Position numbers and translations under genes: made by a program | Assembly (NCBI GenBank): GCA_934717675.1 | Contig: CAKUYZ010000007.1 | Span: 1 to 58,282 of the forward strand | DNA: 58,282 nucleotides | From: an uncultured Bacteroidales bacterium | GTDB taxonomy: Bacteria; Bacteroidota; Bacteroidia; Bacteroidales; Marinilabiliaceae | Reading direction: 5' to 3' | Part shown: positions 1 to 9,800 of the stretch, piece by piece | Numbering within the stretch: the stretch's first letter is position 1 | Layout of the letters: each line of letters begins with the position of its first letter | The notes under the pieces: model-generated | What the model was told of the DNA's origin: nothing | Seen by the model: only the letters and a program-made list of their open reading frames with translations | Database searches by the model: none

Positions 1-60
1 TCAGGGAGGGGGAGGCGGGACAGGGGCGGGGGCGGTGTGGTTCAGGGGGTTGGGGTGGGT
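1..60 (+). other. G-tract cluster with G-quadruplex potential
   Basis: Eight runs of three or more G lie on the plus strand at 4-6, 8-12, 17-19, 23-26, 28-32, 45-49, 52-55 and 57-59, mostly separated by short loops. This meets the usual pattern for an intramolecular G-quadruplex. No convincing gene covers it. It lies downstream of the terminator that ends the cvfB–rlmN–lipoprotein unit and at the very edge of the window, so its neighbour on the left is unknown. Confidence 0.5.
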
Positions 61-98
61 GTTAAAGTTTGTTGAGAGGAGAAATATCCCTCGTCAGG

Positions 99-137
99 AG
101 ACAAAAAGAGATGCGCCCCCTTATGTTGAGGAGGCGC
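99..137 (-). terminator. Intrinsic terminator after the rlmN operon
   Basis: Read on the minus strand, a 9-bp stem (129-137 pairs with 113-121, one non-Watson-Crick position, 7-base loop) is followed by a T-rich stretch at 99-110. It lies 25 bases beyond the stop codon of the lipoprotein gene and would end the minus-strand unit cvfB–rlmN–lipoprotein. Confidence 0.6.
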
Positions 138-162
138 GTCTTATGGGTTCGCTGCGCAAAAA

Positions 163-1014
163 TCAGTGCGCCGTATGCGTCATTTCAAGACGGACGGAAC
201 GTATCATGGATCTTATCTTGCGAGATTCTCGCAGGGATCGGGACAATTCCCACACTTGGCATATGGCTTTTTTGTCGGCCTCTGTCATGCTTGCGACGTA
301 GTGAGCCTTTGGACCGAGGTATTCAACAACGATGCGTTGCCCAGCGTAGAGTGAGATGAACTTGGCGACATCAGCTGCCTCATGCCCCTCATAACGCAAC
401 GTCTCCCAGACATACTCATCGTTGGAGAATGTGTTTCGGAACGCCCCGTCGTCAACATGGCTCATGGAGACGAATTGCTCCCCGCTCTTGATCTCGAAAT
501 GATCGTGATGGATGGGTTTCTCACCGACATAGTTGCTAGTGATGGAGAAATGCCCATTGGCGTCGGTCTTGGCCTTGAGGTAGCAACGGTCGTAGGCTCT
601 CCACGTCTGCTGCACTTTGGCGACATAGACAGGGGTTGGGGCGTTGGCGTCGTCTACCGCCATAGGCGTCATCTGCTCTTGCAGCCTCTGGTCACATGCG
701 GCCAAAGAGCTGTCTAGAAAGGCCAACGTCCGCTCACCTTCATATCGGACGACGAGCCTGCCAAGATCCCTGGCCTCTCGACAGGCCGTCGGGATGTCAG
801 AATAACAATTCTTTACGCTGTCTAACAAGACCTTGGCCTCTCCCATTTTTTTGTTGGAGAAAGCCTCCACGGCCTCGGCGTAGAGCGACTCCGCCTGCTC
901 CTGCCTGCTTGGAGCGCAAGAGAGCAGCAGCACGGGGATGGACAATGTCATAACTTGACGTGAAAGCAGCAGACTCATGACGGCTTGGAGAACAACGTTG
1001 GACTTCTGGCTCAT
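163..1014 (-). CDS. Uncharacterised lipoprotein
   Basis: A 283-residue exported protein that I cannot assign to a named family. The N-terminus is hydrophobic and ends in a lipobox-like LLSC (Cys33 from the chosen start), so it is probably a lipoprotein. The next section is helical and rich in Ala/Glu, with the look of a single TPR-like unit (about residues 40-110), and is followed by a soluble C-terminal part with many aromatic and charged residues. The start at 1014 is chosen because its ATG overlaps the rlmN stop in an ATGA, implying translational coupling; an in-frame start further upstream at 1050 would lie inside rlmN. It is the last gene of the cvfB–rlmN unit and is followed by a terminator. 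The link to RlmN is positional only. Confidence 0.7.
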   Translation of the reverse strand: MSQKSNVVLQAVMSLLLSRQVMTLSIPVLLLSCAPSRQEQAESLYAEAVEAFSNKKMGEAKVLLDSVKNCYSDIPTACREARDLGRLVVRYEGERTLAFLDSSLAACDQRLQEQMTPMAVDDANAPTPVYVAKVQQTWRAYDRCYLKAKTDANGHFSITSNYVGEKPIHHDHFEIKSGEQFVSMSHVDDGAFRNTFSNDEYVWETLRYEGHEAADVAKFISLYAGQRIVVEYLGPKAHYVASMTEADKKAICQVWELSRSLRESRKIRSMIRSVRLEMTHTAH

Positions 1015-2042
1015 TGAATGGTGCCTCGCTTTGTGCTGAGCAGTCCGCAAGCGGCATCGATGTCTTGCCCCTTGGACTGACGGATGGTGGCGGTCAACCC
1101 CTTGTCATTGAGCATATCGCGGAACCACTCCATTTTCTTGCGACTACAGCCCTTGAGGTCGGAGTCTGGTATGGCATTGAAAGCTATGAGGTTGACCCTG
1201 CACCATTTGAGCGGAGCGAGGAGGCGCACAAGGTTCTCCGCGTCTCGCGGAGAGTCGTTGACACCCTCAAAGAGCGTATATTCGAAAGTGAGGCGTCGCT
1301 GCCCCGTCCAATCATAGTGTCTTAGCAGCTCGAGCGTATCTTCGATGGGGAAGCCTTTTTGCGCGGGCATCAGCTCCGCCCGCCGAGCGGGATCTGGAGA
1401 GTGGAGGCTTATGGCCACATGGACGTCAGACTCATCCAACAGACGGACGAGCTGGCCGGGGATGCCTATGGATGAGACCGTTATGCGCCTCGGGCTCCAA
1501 GCGTAGCCCCATGGTGAGGTGAGGATGGAGAGCGACTTGAGAACCTCCTCGGTATTGTCCATCGGCTCACCCATGCCCATGAAGACGATGTTGGTGAGCT
1601 GCTCATGGCCTGTGGTTGACGCCATCTGATTGAGTATCTGGCCAGAAGTGAGATTACCGGCAAAGCCTTGCCTGCCTGTCATGCAAAACTTGCACGCCAT
1701 CTTGCACCCTACCTGCGATGAGACGCAGAGCGTGTTATGCTCATCGCGCCCGTCTGGGATATAGGCCGTCTCGACGGCTTTGCCGTCATAGTCGAAGAGC
1801 ATCTTACGAGTGCCATCGACCGAAGTGACCTCGGCCACAGGGGCCACCCTGCCCACATCATAGCCCGCAGCCAAAGCCTCACGACCTTTATTGGATATGT
1901 TCGTCATGCCGCCAATGTCCGCGACATTCTTCTTATATAGCCAATCGGCCATTTGCTTTGCCGCAAAACGCGGCAGGCCGACCTCTTCGGCTACCTGCTG
2001 AAGCTCGGGAAGCGTCTTGCCAAAAAGGTGAGACAGACTCAT
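1011..2042 (-). CDS. rlmN: Dual-specificity RNA methyltransferase RlmN
   Basis: Radical-SAM enzyme that methylates C2 of A2503 in 23S rRNA and of A37 in a subset of tRNAs. The radical-SAM cluster motif CxxxCxxC is present (Cys113, Cys117, Cys120). The two additional cysteines used by the family for the methyl-transfer mechanism can be placed at Cys106 (seven residues before the cluster, as in Escherichia coli) and Cys332 near the C-terminus. Length, 343 residues, is normal. It starts 22 bases after the cvfB stop and its stop overlaps the next start by four bases, so it is the middle gene of a three-gene unit. Confidence 0.96.
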   Translation of the reverse strand: MSLSHLFGKTLPELQQVAEEVGLPRFAAKQMADWLYKKNVADIGGMTNISNKGREALAAGYDVGRVAPVAEVTSVDGTRKMLFDYDGKAVETAYIPDGRDEHNTLCVSSQVGCKMACKFCMTGRQGFAGNLTSGQILNQMASTTGHEQLTNIVFMGMGEPMDNTEEVLKSLSILTSPWGYAWSPRRITVSSIGIPGQLVRLLDESDVHVAISLHSPDPARRAELMPAQKGFPIEDTLELLRHYDWTGQRRLTFEYTLFEGVNDSPRDAENLVRLLAPLKWCRVNLIAFNAIPDSDLKGCSRKKMEWFRDMLNDKGLTATIRQSKGQDIDAACGLLSTKRGTIQ

Positions 2043-2064
2043 ATGATTATCTGGTGGATGTCCG

Positions 2065-2925
2065 TTATTTCTTTAATAATTTGATTCCCCTGGGCGTTAT
2101 GTCAATCACCCCCTGGCGAAAGAGCGTCCCGATGGTCATCTTAAAACTCTTCTTGCTGCAGCCAAAGAGGTCGCGGATGAGGTCGGGGCTTGACTTGTCA
2201 CCCACATTGAGCTCCCCATTGCTGAGTTTCAGCCTTTTGATGACTTCCGCGGCAATGTTGTCCACCTTGGCGTAGCCTATGGGCGAGGGTGAGACATCAA
2301 TCTTGTCATCTTCCCTGACGCACTTGACGTAGACCTTCAGCCTATCTCCCACTGCCAAAGGCGAATAGACATCGCTCTCATAAATGAGGCCTGTGAAGGC
2401 ATCGTCTAGCACCACCTTATAGCCAAGCGGTGAGAGCTCGTAGACGAGGGCGTCGGCGGCATCTCCCACCCTATAGCGCGGCATAACATTATTCAGTTGC
2501 CGTTCAAACCATTGCGTGGCGGCTATTCGGCCTGTCACGGGATCTTGGTAGACGTAGACCACATAGGATCGCCCCGCAATCATATTGTCTCGCTGCTCAC
2601 GCCTTGGCACGAGCAAATCTTTGACAAGCCCCCAATCCAAGAACGCGCCAGGGCTAGCGACCTCTTTTACTTTGAGGTAGGCGAACTGTCCCACCTGCGC
2701 CAGCGGGGTCTCCGTCGTGGCCACAAGGCGGTCTTCTGAGTCGAAATAGACAAAAACTTCGACCTCGTCACCGACCGACAGTCCTTGAGGCATATATTTC
2801 TTTGGAATCAAGATCTCGCCCTCGGGGCCGCCAACAAGGTAGCAACCGAAGTCTACGAGACGCGACACCACGAGAACATTGCGCCGCCCAACGCGGACGC
2901 CACGGCCGTCAAAATTATTTATCAT
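2065..2925 (-). CDS. cvfB: CvfB-like S1 RNA-binding protein
   Basis: A 286-residue protein of the CvfB/YitL type: tandem OB-fold S1-like modules with the recurring pattern GxYLxxxxGxEILIPKKY near residues 30-45, a second module around 70-130, a third S1 domain around 150-210, and a C-terminal winged-helix-like segment (about 225-285). Members bind RNA; in staphylococci CvfB affects virulence gene expression, but the Bacteroidetes role is not established. It is the first gene of the unit with rlmN. A TAnnTTTG promoter box sits only five bases before the start codon, implying a very short leader. Confidence 0.82.
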   Translation of the reverse strand: MINNFDGRGVRVGRRNVLVVSRLVDFGCYLVGGPEGEILIPKKYMPQGLSVGDEVEVFVYFDSEDRLVATTETPLAQVGQFAYLKVKEVASPGAFLDWGLVKDLLVPRREQRDNMIAGRSYVVYVYQDPVTGRIAATQWFERQLNNVMPRYRVGDAADALVYELSPLGYKVVLDDAFTGLIYESDVYSPLAVGDRLKVYVKCVREDDKIDVSPSPIGYAKVDNIAAEVIKRLKLSNGELNVGDKSSPDLIRDLFGCSKKSFKMTIGTLFRQGVIDITPRGIKLLKK

Positions 2926-2929
2926 GCTG

Positions 2930-2937
2930 CAAATGTA
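2930..2937 (-). promoter_or_regulatory. Probable -7 box for cvfB
   Basis: TACATTTG on the minus strand matches the Bacteroidetes -7 consensus TAnnTTTG. No clear TTTG at -33 is seen at the right distance, so only half of the promoter is supported. The interval 2926-2988 is the whole divergent promoter region shared with the DUF3820 gene. Confidence 0.35.
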
Positions 2938-2988
2938 GCCAAATAAACATTTGAATATATTTATCTTAGACGCTAAAAAGAGTTTATA

Positions 2989-3222
2989 ATGGATAAGACG
3001 ATATTACAAGACCTGGTGACGACGGCGATGCCCTACGGACGGTATAAGGGAACTCCACTGTACAGGCTGCCAGAGTTTTACATTGTATGGTACAAACAGC
3101 ACGGTTTCCCTCAAGGACGATTGGGGACACTGCTGGAGACGCTATATGAGATTAAGCTCAACGGGCTTGAATATCTGCTGGAGCCTCTTGTGAGGGCGGC
3201 GTATGGGCGCCACGGCGCATAA
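2989..3222 (+). CDS. DUF3820 family small protein
   Basis: A 77-residue protein with the DUF3820 core: a Met-Pro-Tyr/Phe-Gly-Lys/Arg-x-Lys-Gly motif (residues 16-22) followed by Tyr-Arg-Leu-Pro and Phe/Tyr-x-x-Trp. The family is small and common in Bacteroidetes and proteobacteria; it has been described as a putative quorum-sensing-regulated factor, but no biochemical activity is known. It is transcribed alone, divergently from cvfB, and ends 23 bases before a strong hairpin terminator. Confidence 0.8.
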   Translation: MDKTILQDLVTTAMPYGRYKGTPLYRLPEFYIVWYKQHGFPQGRLGTLLETLYEIKLNGLEYLLEPLVRAAYGRHGA

Positions 3223-3245
3223 GTTTTGGGAGCCAGAGCAGAAAG

Positions 3246-3290
3246 AATCTAGCCGCGCCGACCTCGGAGGCCGGCACGGCTAGATTTTTA
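3246..3290. terminator. Bidirectional intrinsic terminator
   Basis: A perfect 10-bp stem (3246-3255 with 3277-3286) is flanked by A residues on the left and T residues on the right. It serves the plus-strand DUF3820 gene and the convergent minus-strand pepT gene, whose stop lies 70 bases away. Confidence 0.75.
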
Positions 3291-3360
3291 TTACATGATT
3301 GAAAGTGAGACGCGCCAAGACCCGTCTCCACACGGTGGCGTCTTGTTATGAGCGGACGGG

Positions 3361-4581
3361 CTATAGCGCCACGACCTCGGCCAGACGGGCCACGACCTCG
3401 GCGGCCTTGCGGAGGCTGGGGACGGGGAGGTACTCGTATTTGCCGTGGAAGTTCTCGCCCCCGGCGAATATGTTGGGCGTGGGCAGGCCCATGAAAGAGA
3501 GCCTGGAGCCGTCGGTGCCACCTCGGACAGGCACGACCTTGCACTCTACGCCACAATCGGCCATGGCGCGGCGCGCGTGATCGACGACATACATGACGGG
3601 CTCAATCTTCTCGCGCATATTGTAATACTGGTCTCGGATGGTGGTGACGACGGTACCCTCTCCAAACTCGGCGTTGAACTTGTTCGTGAGGTGGAGCATC
3701 TCCTTCTTCCGATCCTCGAAACGGTCTCGACGGAAGTCTCGGATTATGTATTTGAGTGTGGTCTTCTCAACGCAGCCCTCCATGAGCGTGAGGTGGAAGA
3801 AGCCGTCATAGCCATTAGTATGCTCCGGCGTCTGGAAGCTTGGGAGCATGACAGTGAACTGGCTGGCAATCCTCATTGAATTGCGCATCTTGTGGTAGGC
3901 GTAGCCAGGGTGGACGTTGCGCCCATGGATGACCACCGTGGCCTCGGCGGCGTTGAACGTCTCATATTCCAGCTCTCCTATGGCGCCGCCATCGACAGTG
4001 TAGGCGAAATCGGCGCCGAAGGCCTTGACATCGAAATGGTCAGCCCCCTGGCCTATCTCCTCATCGGGCGTGAAGCAGACGCGTATTTTGCCGTGCGGGC
4101 GCGACGGGTTGGCGATGAGGGCCTCCATAGCGGCAAAGATGGCGGCCACGCCGGCCTTGTCATCGGCTCCGAGGAGCGTGGTGCCGTCAGTGACGATGAT
4201 GTCTTGCCCCTTGTAGTTGAGCAACTCGGGGAACTCGGACGGCGAGAGCGTGACACCAAGCTCGCTGTTGAGGACAATGTCCGCGCCATCGTAGGATGTG
4301 ACAATGCGCGGGTTGACGTGCTTGGCGGAGAAGTCTGGGCTCGTGTCCATATGCGCGATGAAGCCGACGACGGGCGCGGGCTTAGTGGTGTTGGCGGGGA
4401 GTGTGGCCGTGACGTAGCCGTATTGGCTGACATCGACATCGGACATTCCTATCTGGCGGAGATCAGCCGCCAGCCTGTTGGCGAAATCGAGCTGCGAGAG
4501 TGTTGACGGCACGATGCCGGTGGTCTCGTCGCTCTGGGTGTTGACCTTGGCGTAGGTCAAGAAGCGTTCTACGACATCCAT
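3361..4581 (-). CDS. pepT: Peptidase T (tripeptide aminopeptidase)
   Basis: Zinc-dependent M20B aminopeptidase that removes the N-terminal residue from tripeptides in the cytoplasm. Visible motifs are the metal ligand segment HMD (His77, Asp79), the bridging aspartate in LGADD (Asp140), the catalytic glutamate pair DEE (Glu173/Glu174), a further metal aspartate in TVDGG, the dimerisation-domain segment with GRNVHPG, and the C-terminal GGENFHGKYE histidine. Length 406 is typical. It is the last gene of the minus-strand series tilS–hypothetical–pepT, 65 bases after the previous stop. Confidence 0.95.
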   Translation of the reverse strand: MDVVERFLTYAKVNTQSDETTGIVPSTLSQLDFANRLAADLRQIGMSDVDVSQYGYVTATLPANTTKPAPVVGFIAHMDTSPDFSAKHVNPRIVTSYDGADIVLNSELGVTLSPSEFPELLNYKGQDIIVTDGTTLLGADDKAGVAAIFAAMEALIANPSRPHGKIRVCFTPDEEIGQGADHFDVKAFGADFAYTVDGGAIGELEYETFNAAEATVVIHGRNVHPGYAYHKMRNSMRIASQFTVMLPSFQTPEHTNGYDGFFHLTLMEGCVEKTTLKYIIRDFRRDRFEDRKKEMLHLTNKFNAEFGEGTVVTTIRDQYYNMREKIEPVMYVVDHARRAMADCGVECKVVPVRGGTDGSRLSFMGLPTPNIFAGGENFHGKYEYLPVPSLRKAAEVVARLAEVVAL

Positions 4582-4646
4582 CTCTGTGTGAGAGTATTCT
4601 GAAAGGTTGTTTGTGATCTTGCGTTGTTGGCTTACGGTCTGACGGG

Positions 4647-5321
4647 CTACTTGACATCATCGGCCCTGAAGCCGAAGCCCATCCTCTTCGCGGTCTTGGT
4701 CTTGGAGGTGAGGATGTATTGCTTGAGCGTGGCCATATCGGTTTGCATGACCATCTCGTAGGGCGGGACGAGCGGGTTCTCCTCCACCGCGTATTTGAAG
4801 GCCGTCTCCACCACTTTCCTCCAGTTCTCGGCATTGAGGGTGCGCTCGCCATATTGAGCCACCCCCATGCCCCTCTGCCTCTTGCCCTCGACGAAGAATG
4901 CGGACTCGGCATTGACAAAGACGCGGGCCACGAGGTAGCCGCCGTCTTCGTCGCGGTCATATTTGAAAGAGTCGGCCAGGAAATTGTAGACGTTGACCAT
5001 GCCGACGAAAGAGCGCGAGGCGTTGGCCTTGACATATTCCGTGGCGCGGGCCTCGTGGTCGCGATCGAATTGGAAGACATCGGTCAACTGGGCGAAGACG
5101 AGCACATCGGCATCGAGCGTGAAGATGGCCACATGCTGCGCCCGGCGCTCAAACTTGACAACGACATCGGGTTCAAGGAGCTCACGATACTCTACGGCCA
5201 AGCCTTCCAAGACGTAGCACAAAGTCTCAAAATTGGCGGAGACGGCCTGCTCCACCTCCTTACGGAGCTTGGCCTGAGGGGCCAAAGCCGCTATTATATT
5301 GTTTCTTAGCCTCTTATTCAT
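4647..5321 (-). CDS. Conserved hypothetical protein
   Basis: A soluble 224-residue protein with no signal peptide or membrane segment. I do not recognise a named domain. It has a basic N-terminus, alternating strand-like hydrophobic segments in the middle (about 50-110) and a Lys-rich C-terminus. It sits between tilS (42 bases upstream) and pepT (65 bases downstream) on the same strand and may be cotranscribed with them. Confidence 0.65.
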   Translation of the reverse strand: MNKRLRNNIIAALAPQAKLRKEVEQAVSANFETLCYVLEGLAVEYRELLEPDVVVKFERRAQHVAIFTLDADVLVFAQLTDVFQFDRDHEARATEYVKANASRSFVGMVNVYNFLADSFKYDRDEDGGYLVARVFVNAESAFFVEGKRQRGMGVAQYGERTLNAENWRKVVETAFKYAVEENPLVPPYEMVMQTDMATLKQYILTSKTKTAKRMGFGFRADDVK

Positions 5322-5363
5322 GGGACTATAAATTGATGTTCTTCAATAAAAAACGGCCTCGGA

Positions 5364-6671
5364 CTAGCCTAGCAGCTCAAGCTGCGCCACGCTGCGACAA
5401 CCGGGCGTGAACTTGAACCTGTCATCTAGCCTGCGGCCAAGGACGCAGACAATTTGACCCGCGGAGACGACGACCCACGCGGCCTCCTTCTCCGGCAAGC
5501 TCATCTTGCAATCGACAAAAAAGTCGGACAACTTTTTCCGCCCACTCATGCCAAGCGGGACGAACGAGTCGCCCTGCCGCCAGTGCCGCACCTCAAGAGG
5601 GAAAGAGAGTTTGGACGCGTCGATATGCATTGTGATAGGAGACCGCGAGAGGCGGAAACCATCGTCTACGGGCACGAGAGACAAACGAATGCGAACGGGC
5701 TCAAAGACCTCACAGTCAAAACCCTGCAATTCAAACGAAGAAGGCGCAAGACCACCTGCAACGGGAGACACGATGACCTGCGAGCGATCCACCACCGCAC
5801 GGAGCCCCGGGGCGTAGAAGACGCGGCCACTAAGCCTCCCCTCGACACACCGCGTCATGCTGACGATGGAGCGGGGAGGGAAACCCATGGGCGCGAGGAG
5901 CCAATGGAGGAAAGGCTCGGCGCAAGGAGCCGCGCGCAAGGCGCCAGCCGAGATGGAGACAACGCCCCCCTCGCGCCTGACGGCCTCGGCCTCGAAACGC
6001 GACGCCTCGGCCTCGAAGACGGCAAGCACACCTGCCAAATGGGCGGTGTTGGCACCCATGGTGGAGAGGAAAGAGGGATTGATGGACTTGAGAGCCGGTA
6101 TGACGTGATGGCGAATTTTGTTTCGGGAGAAATCGTCGGACGCATTGGACGAGTCCGTGACAAAATCTAGCCCGTGGGCGCGACAATAAAGCTCAATGTC
6201 GGCACGCGACACATCGAGCAATGGACGCACCACGCGCCCCTGCACGGGCTTCATTCCCGTGAGGCCGCGCAGCCCGGTGCCGCGGGTCAGGTTGAGCAGG
6301 AAAGTCTCGGCGGCATCGTCAGCATGGTGGGCCACGGCAACGCAGGGAATCCCGCGCTCGTCCAAGAGCCTATAGAACCACTCGTAGCGCAGGTCTCGAG
6401 CAGCCATCTCGATGGATACGTGGTGCGAGAGCGCATAGGCGCGCGTGTCAAAGTGATTGACAATCAAATCAACAGCCAACATATCACAAAGAGAGCGGAC
6501 ATAAGCCTCGTCAGAATCGGACTCTTGGCCGCGCAAATGGAAATTGCAATGCGCCGCCACGCAGCGGAAACCTTCCGTCACAAGGCGGTGGAGCAACGCC
6601 ACACTGTCGGCGCCGCCACTGACCGCCACGAGCACGGGGCGGGACCTGTCTATGATCCGAGATATGTCCAT
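5364..6671 (-). CDS. tilS: tRNA(Ile)-lysidine synthetase TilS
   Basis: Converts C34 of the tRNA-Ile CAU anticodon to lysidine, using ATP and lysine, so that the tRNA reads AUA. The N-type ATP-pyrophosphatase P-loop SGGADS is at residues 18-23, followed by the family's HCNFHLRG and AHHADDxAET segments and the LLNLxRGTGLRGLxGM motif. The C-terminal TilS substrate-binding domains follow, including a WRQGDxFxPLGMxGxKKLSDFFxD segment at about 370-395. Length 435 is normal. It is first in a minus-strand series with the hypothetical gene and pepT. Confidence 0.95.
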   Translation of the reverse strand: MDISRIIDRSRPVLVAVSGGADSVALLHRLVTEGFRCVAAHCNFHLRGQESDSDEAYVRSLCDMLAVDLIVNHFDTRAYALSHHVSIEMAARDLRYEWFYRLLDERGIPCVAVAHHADDAAETFLLNLTRGTGLRGLTGMKPVQGRVVRPLLDVSRADIELYCRAHGLDFVTDSSNASDDFSRNKIRHHVIPALKSINPSFLSTMGANTAHLAGVLAVFEAEASRFEAEAVRREGGVVSISAGALRAAPCAEPFLHWLLAPMGFPPRSIVSMTRCVEGRLSGRVFYAPGLRAVVDRSQVIVSPVAGGLAPSSFELQGFDCEVFEPVRIRLSLVPVDDGFRLSRSPITMHIDASKLSFPLEVRHWRQGDSFVPLGMSGRKKLSDFFVDCKMSLPEKEAAWVVVSAGQIVCVLGRRLDDRFKFTPGCRSVAQLELLG

Positions 6672-6867
6672 CGTTACGCTAAGTTAACAAAAATCCGGAA
6701 ACAGAACCCCAGGGGGCCGCGCCGCCCCCTCCTCAACGACGGCTTTGCAAATTTTGCAAAAAAGACGTAACTTCAAACTCATTTCGACTAGCGTCTTGAC
6801 GCGGACGGGAACGCCCCCACGCAGGACGGAACATATTGACAAAACAATTTTCTAAACTCAACAAAAG
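6672..6867. promoter_or_regulatory. Divergent intergenic region, tilS / AlbA_2 gene
   Basis: This 196-base interval separates two divergent starts. It holds a short GC hairpin (GGGGGC at 6712-6717 with GCCCCC at 6724-6729) and overlapping TTTGCAAA palindromes near 6750. No good TAnnTTTG box was seen for either gene, so promoters are inferred from geometry only. Confidence 0.35.
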
Positions 6868-9800
6868 ATGGCAAAGACATCGTCGCCAACCATTGGCGCA
6901 AAACAAGAGCTGAAAGTAAAAGAGCTAAAAAAGGACTTTAAGAACTGGTATTATGTGGTGGATTGTGATGGGCAAGAATATAAGGTCAAGCTCTTCGACT
7001 TCCAAAAGACGCAAGAGACGCCAAGCACCGTGACATGCATGCTGAAAACGAACCCGGACGGGACACAGTCACTTACGCAAGACCTGGTGCCACTCATCGC
7101 TTCGAGATATAAAGTGGGCGAGACATATAGCCTAAACGTGAAGCGCAGCATGGAGCGCAGCGGGCAATATGACGCCTTCGGCTCCGAAGGATTCAGATTT
7201 CACTTTGTCAACACCAAGGGAAAGAAATATGGCGAGAGGCAGACCCTCTTGTGTCGCGTGACATCGATAGATGGCATTAAAGTGAACGTGGAGGAGGTGG
7301 AAGAGGCCACAAAAACGTCGGAACCCATTGTCTCGACAACCATCAGCCCACAGGCACTGAAAGCCATGGGCGAGGCGCAAGAGATTTCACCAGCCATAAT
7401 CCGCATGACGGCGCGCGTTTTCAGGCGCGACTCGGCATTTTATGACGCCCGACAAGAACTGGAATCTCAATCAGGAGAATGGCTCACAGAGGCCGTCAGA
7501 GTGGTGGAGGACCACATGGGCGAGTGGCTCTCCACGCGGCTGGACACAAGGAAAGGGACATCGCACAAGATATGCCTGCTCAACGCGTTGAGACGCATGG
7601 GCATAGAGATTTTGGAGCGGAGCGGCCTCGTGACGGGTCAGGGCGAGGACATGATGAGGCTCCGGTCGCAGATCGCGAGCTGCATTGGCCGCGCGGATGA
7701 GTTCACATCGGCCATAAACAAAGTAAAAGACAAGACGATAGACGACTACGCGTCGGACATACGGTCGAGCCTGGAGCGGACTGGCTATGTGTATGAGGCG
7801 GCTCATCGCCTGGGAGTGCTGACGTGCGCCATGCTGATAGACAGCGACCTGATGGTGAAAAACATACGTCTGCTTTTTGGCACACTGAGCAGCCGCAGCC
7901 TGACGGACTGGCGGCAAGAGCCGCTTCGCAGCGCATTGGTGAAAGTATTGATGGCGTTCATTGACCAGCGAGCCGAAGAGGCGGATCGCGTGATGAACAT
8001 CAGCCTGGGCGAGAACAAGGCCGTGGTGTCTGACATGACGCGCGCCCTGGCCATGACGTTGATGCTGACCGACGATGGCGACAGAGGGGTGAACCGCTAT
8101 GTGCTGATGTCTCGCCTGTGCCGCTACGCGTCTCTCTTCCACACCAACCTGAGCGGGACACTCAACAGCAAAGCCTACGGCTACCTGTTTGGCAATGCGC
8201 CGAGCCAACTGCCGTTTGGATGGAACGACATGAAGAGCAGTGCCGACGTGATAAGTTTCAAGGCCTCGCAGGCCCCCACGCCACAGCTTGTGGATGGCAC
8301 GCTGACGCACATGGGGCGCAACGCGACAGTGAGCGTGAACGGCAACAACGTGACCATATCCCCCCGCATGGGTGGCAGCCACCTGCGCAACGTCTTGCCC
8401 GACGGCATCCCGGGGTGGAGGAACATTGAGGTGAAGCTGTCGGACCGCGACTCCGTGCGTGAGGTGAAAGGAGACTGCGCGGACACTCAAGAGCTGCGCC
8501 TGATGTGGCGCGACGTGGAAGACAGCCTCATGGACGAGCGCGATGGAGTCAAAAGGCAGACGCCACCACTGGGGCACAAAGTGAAGCTACAGGCCGAAGA
8601 GGGAGACGAAGTGATGATTATGGTGACGGGCAGCAACGGAACCACAGACGAAGGGCGCAACCCAATTTTCCACTGCGTGGTGGTGGATGACCACATAACG
8701 GGGAAGGGCCTGCTGTCTCCACGAGACATTGTACGCTACAACGTGCTCTCGGCTCACGTGAGCGACTTTATGGACGACTCTGGCAAGCCGCTGCTGCTGC
8801 GCGCCGTGGTGAGGAAAGTTCTCGGCGACGGGACGTGCCGATTTAACCTTGTGGACTATGTGGAAGACTTCGTGAGCCACTACGCCCAGACCGGCGAGCC
8901 GCTGCTGTGCCGCATGACCATATCCTCAAACCGAGGCAACCTGCTCATCAGCGAGAAAGGATATTCGCTGAAAGTGCCTATGGACGACAACACGCCCCTG
9001 CTCAAGAGCGGCGACATTGTGTGGGTGGAGCCTACGGCCGTGTATGCCGACGGCAAAGTGGACGCCGAGTTCATTGAGTTTGACGAGACCGGCGAGACAC
9101 TGAGCGACAGGCAGTGCTTCCACAACATGCTCATGGCCTACTCTGACGGGAAGACCTATGACGGAGACCCTGAGGAGAATGAAGAGGAGGACGAGGATTA
9201 CGCCCAAGATCAGGAGCAAGCGGAGATGTCCCGCAGCGAGGTGAGCGAGCTGATGAACATTGTGGACCGGCAGAGCACGTTGACCGACAACAGGGCGCAA
9301 ACGTTTAACCTGCTGGCCGTGGCGCGGCTCTTGGCCATTGCCATTGGCAACGGGGTCAAGGCCGATGAGTATCACGAGCGCATGGCCCTCATATATATGA
9401 TGGACGAGTATGCCCGCAACCAATGGATAGACCCCGACGATTTTGACAAGCACTTCAGCCGCAGCGCGAAGATGCTAGAGGGCTATCCCGACATGCAAGA
9501 CCAGGCCACACGCCTCTTCTGCCTGTCGAGGCTGGAGCGGAATGGCAGTGAAGCCCAGCTTCTGGAGGTGGCCGAGCAACGCAAAGAGACGCTGACGGGC
9601 AGCGTGGCGCGCCTGACGTTGGCGTTCAACCTGGCAGACGGCTACCACCTGACGGCGGCTCGGCGAGAGATAAGGAACAAGATAAACGAACTGCTTGGCA
9701 TTGAGGCGCGCGACGAGAGCGAACGCGAGCACATGGGAGAAGAGGGACCCACACAAGAATTTAAGGAGAGCATGGTGTTCCCGCCCGACAACAACATGCG

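Noticed and set aside
1..93. A proline-rich minus-strand reading frame across the G-tracts, ending at the window edge.
   Set aside because: It has an in-frame stop at 94-96 and no start codon after it; the composition is due to the G-runs.
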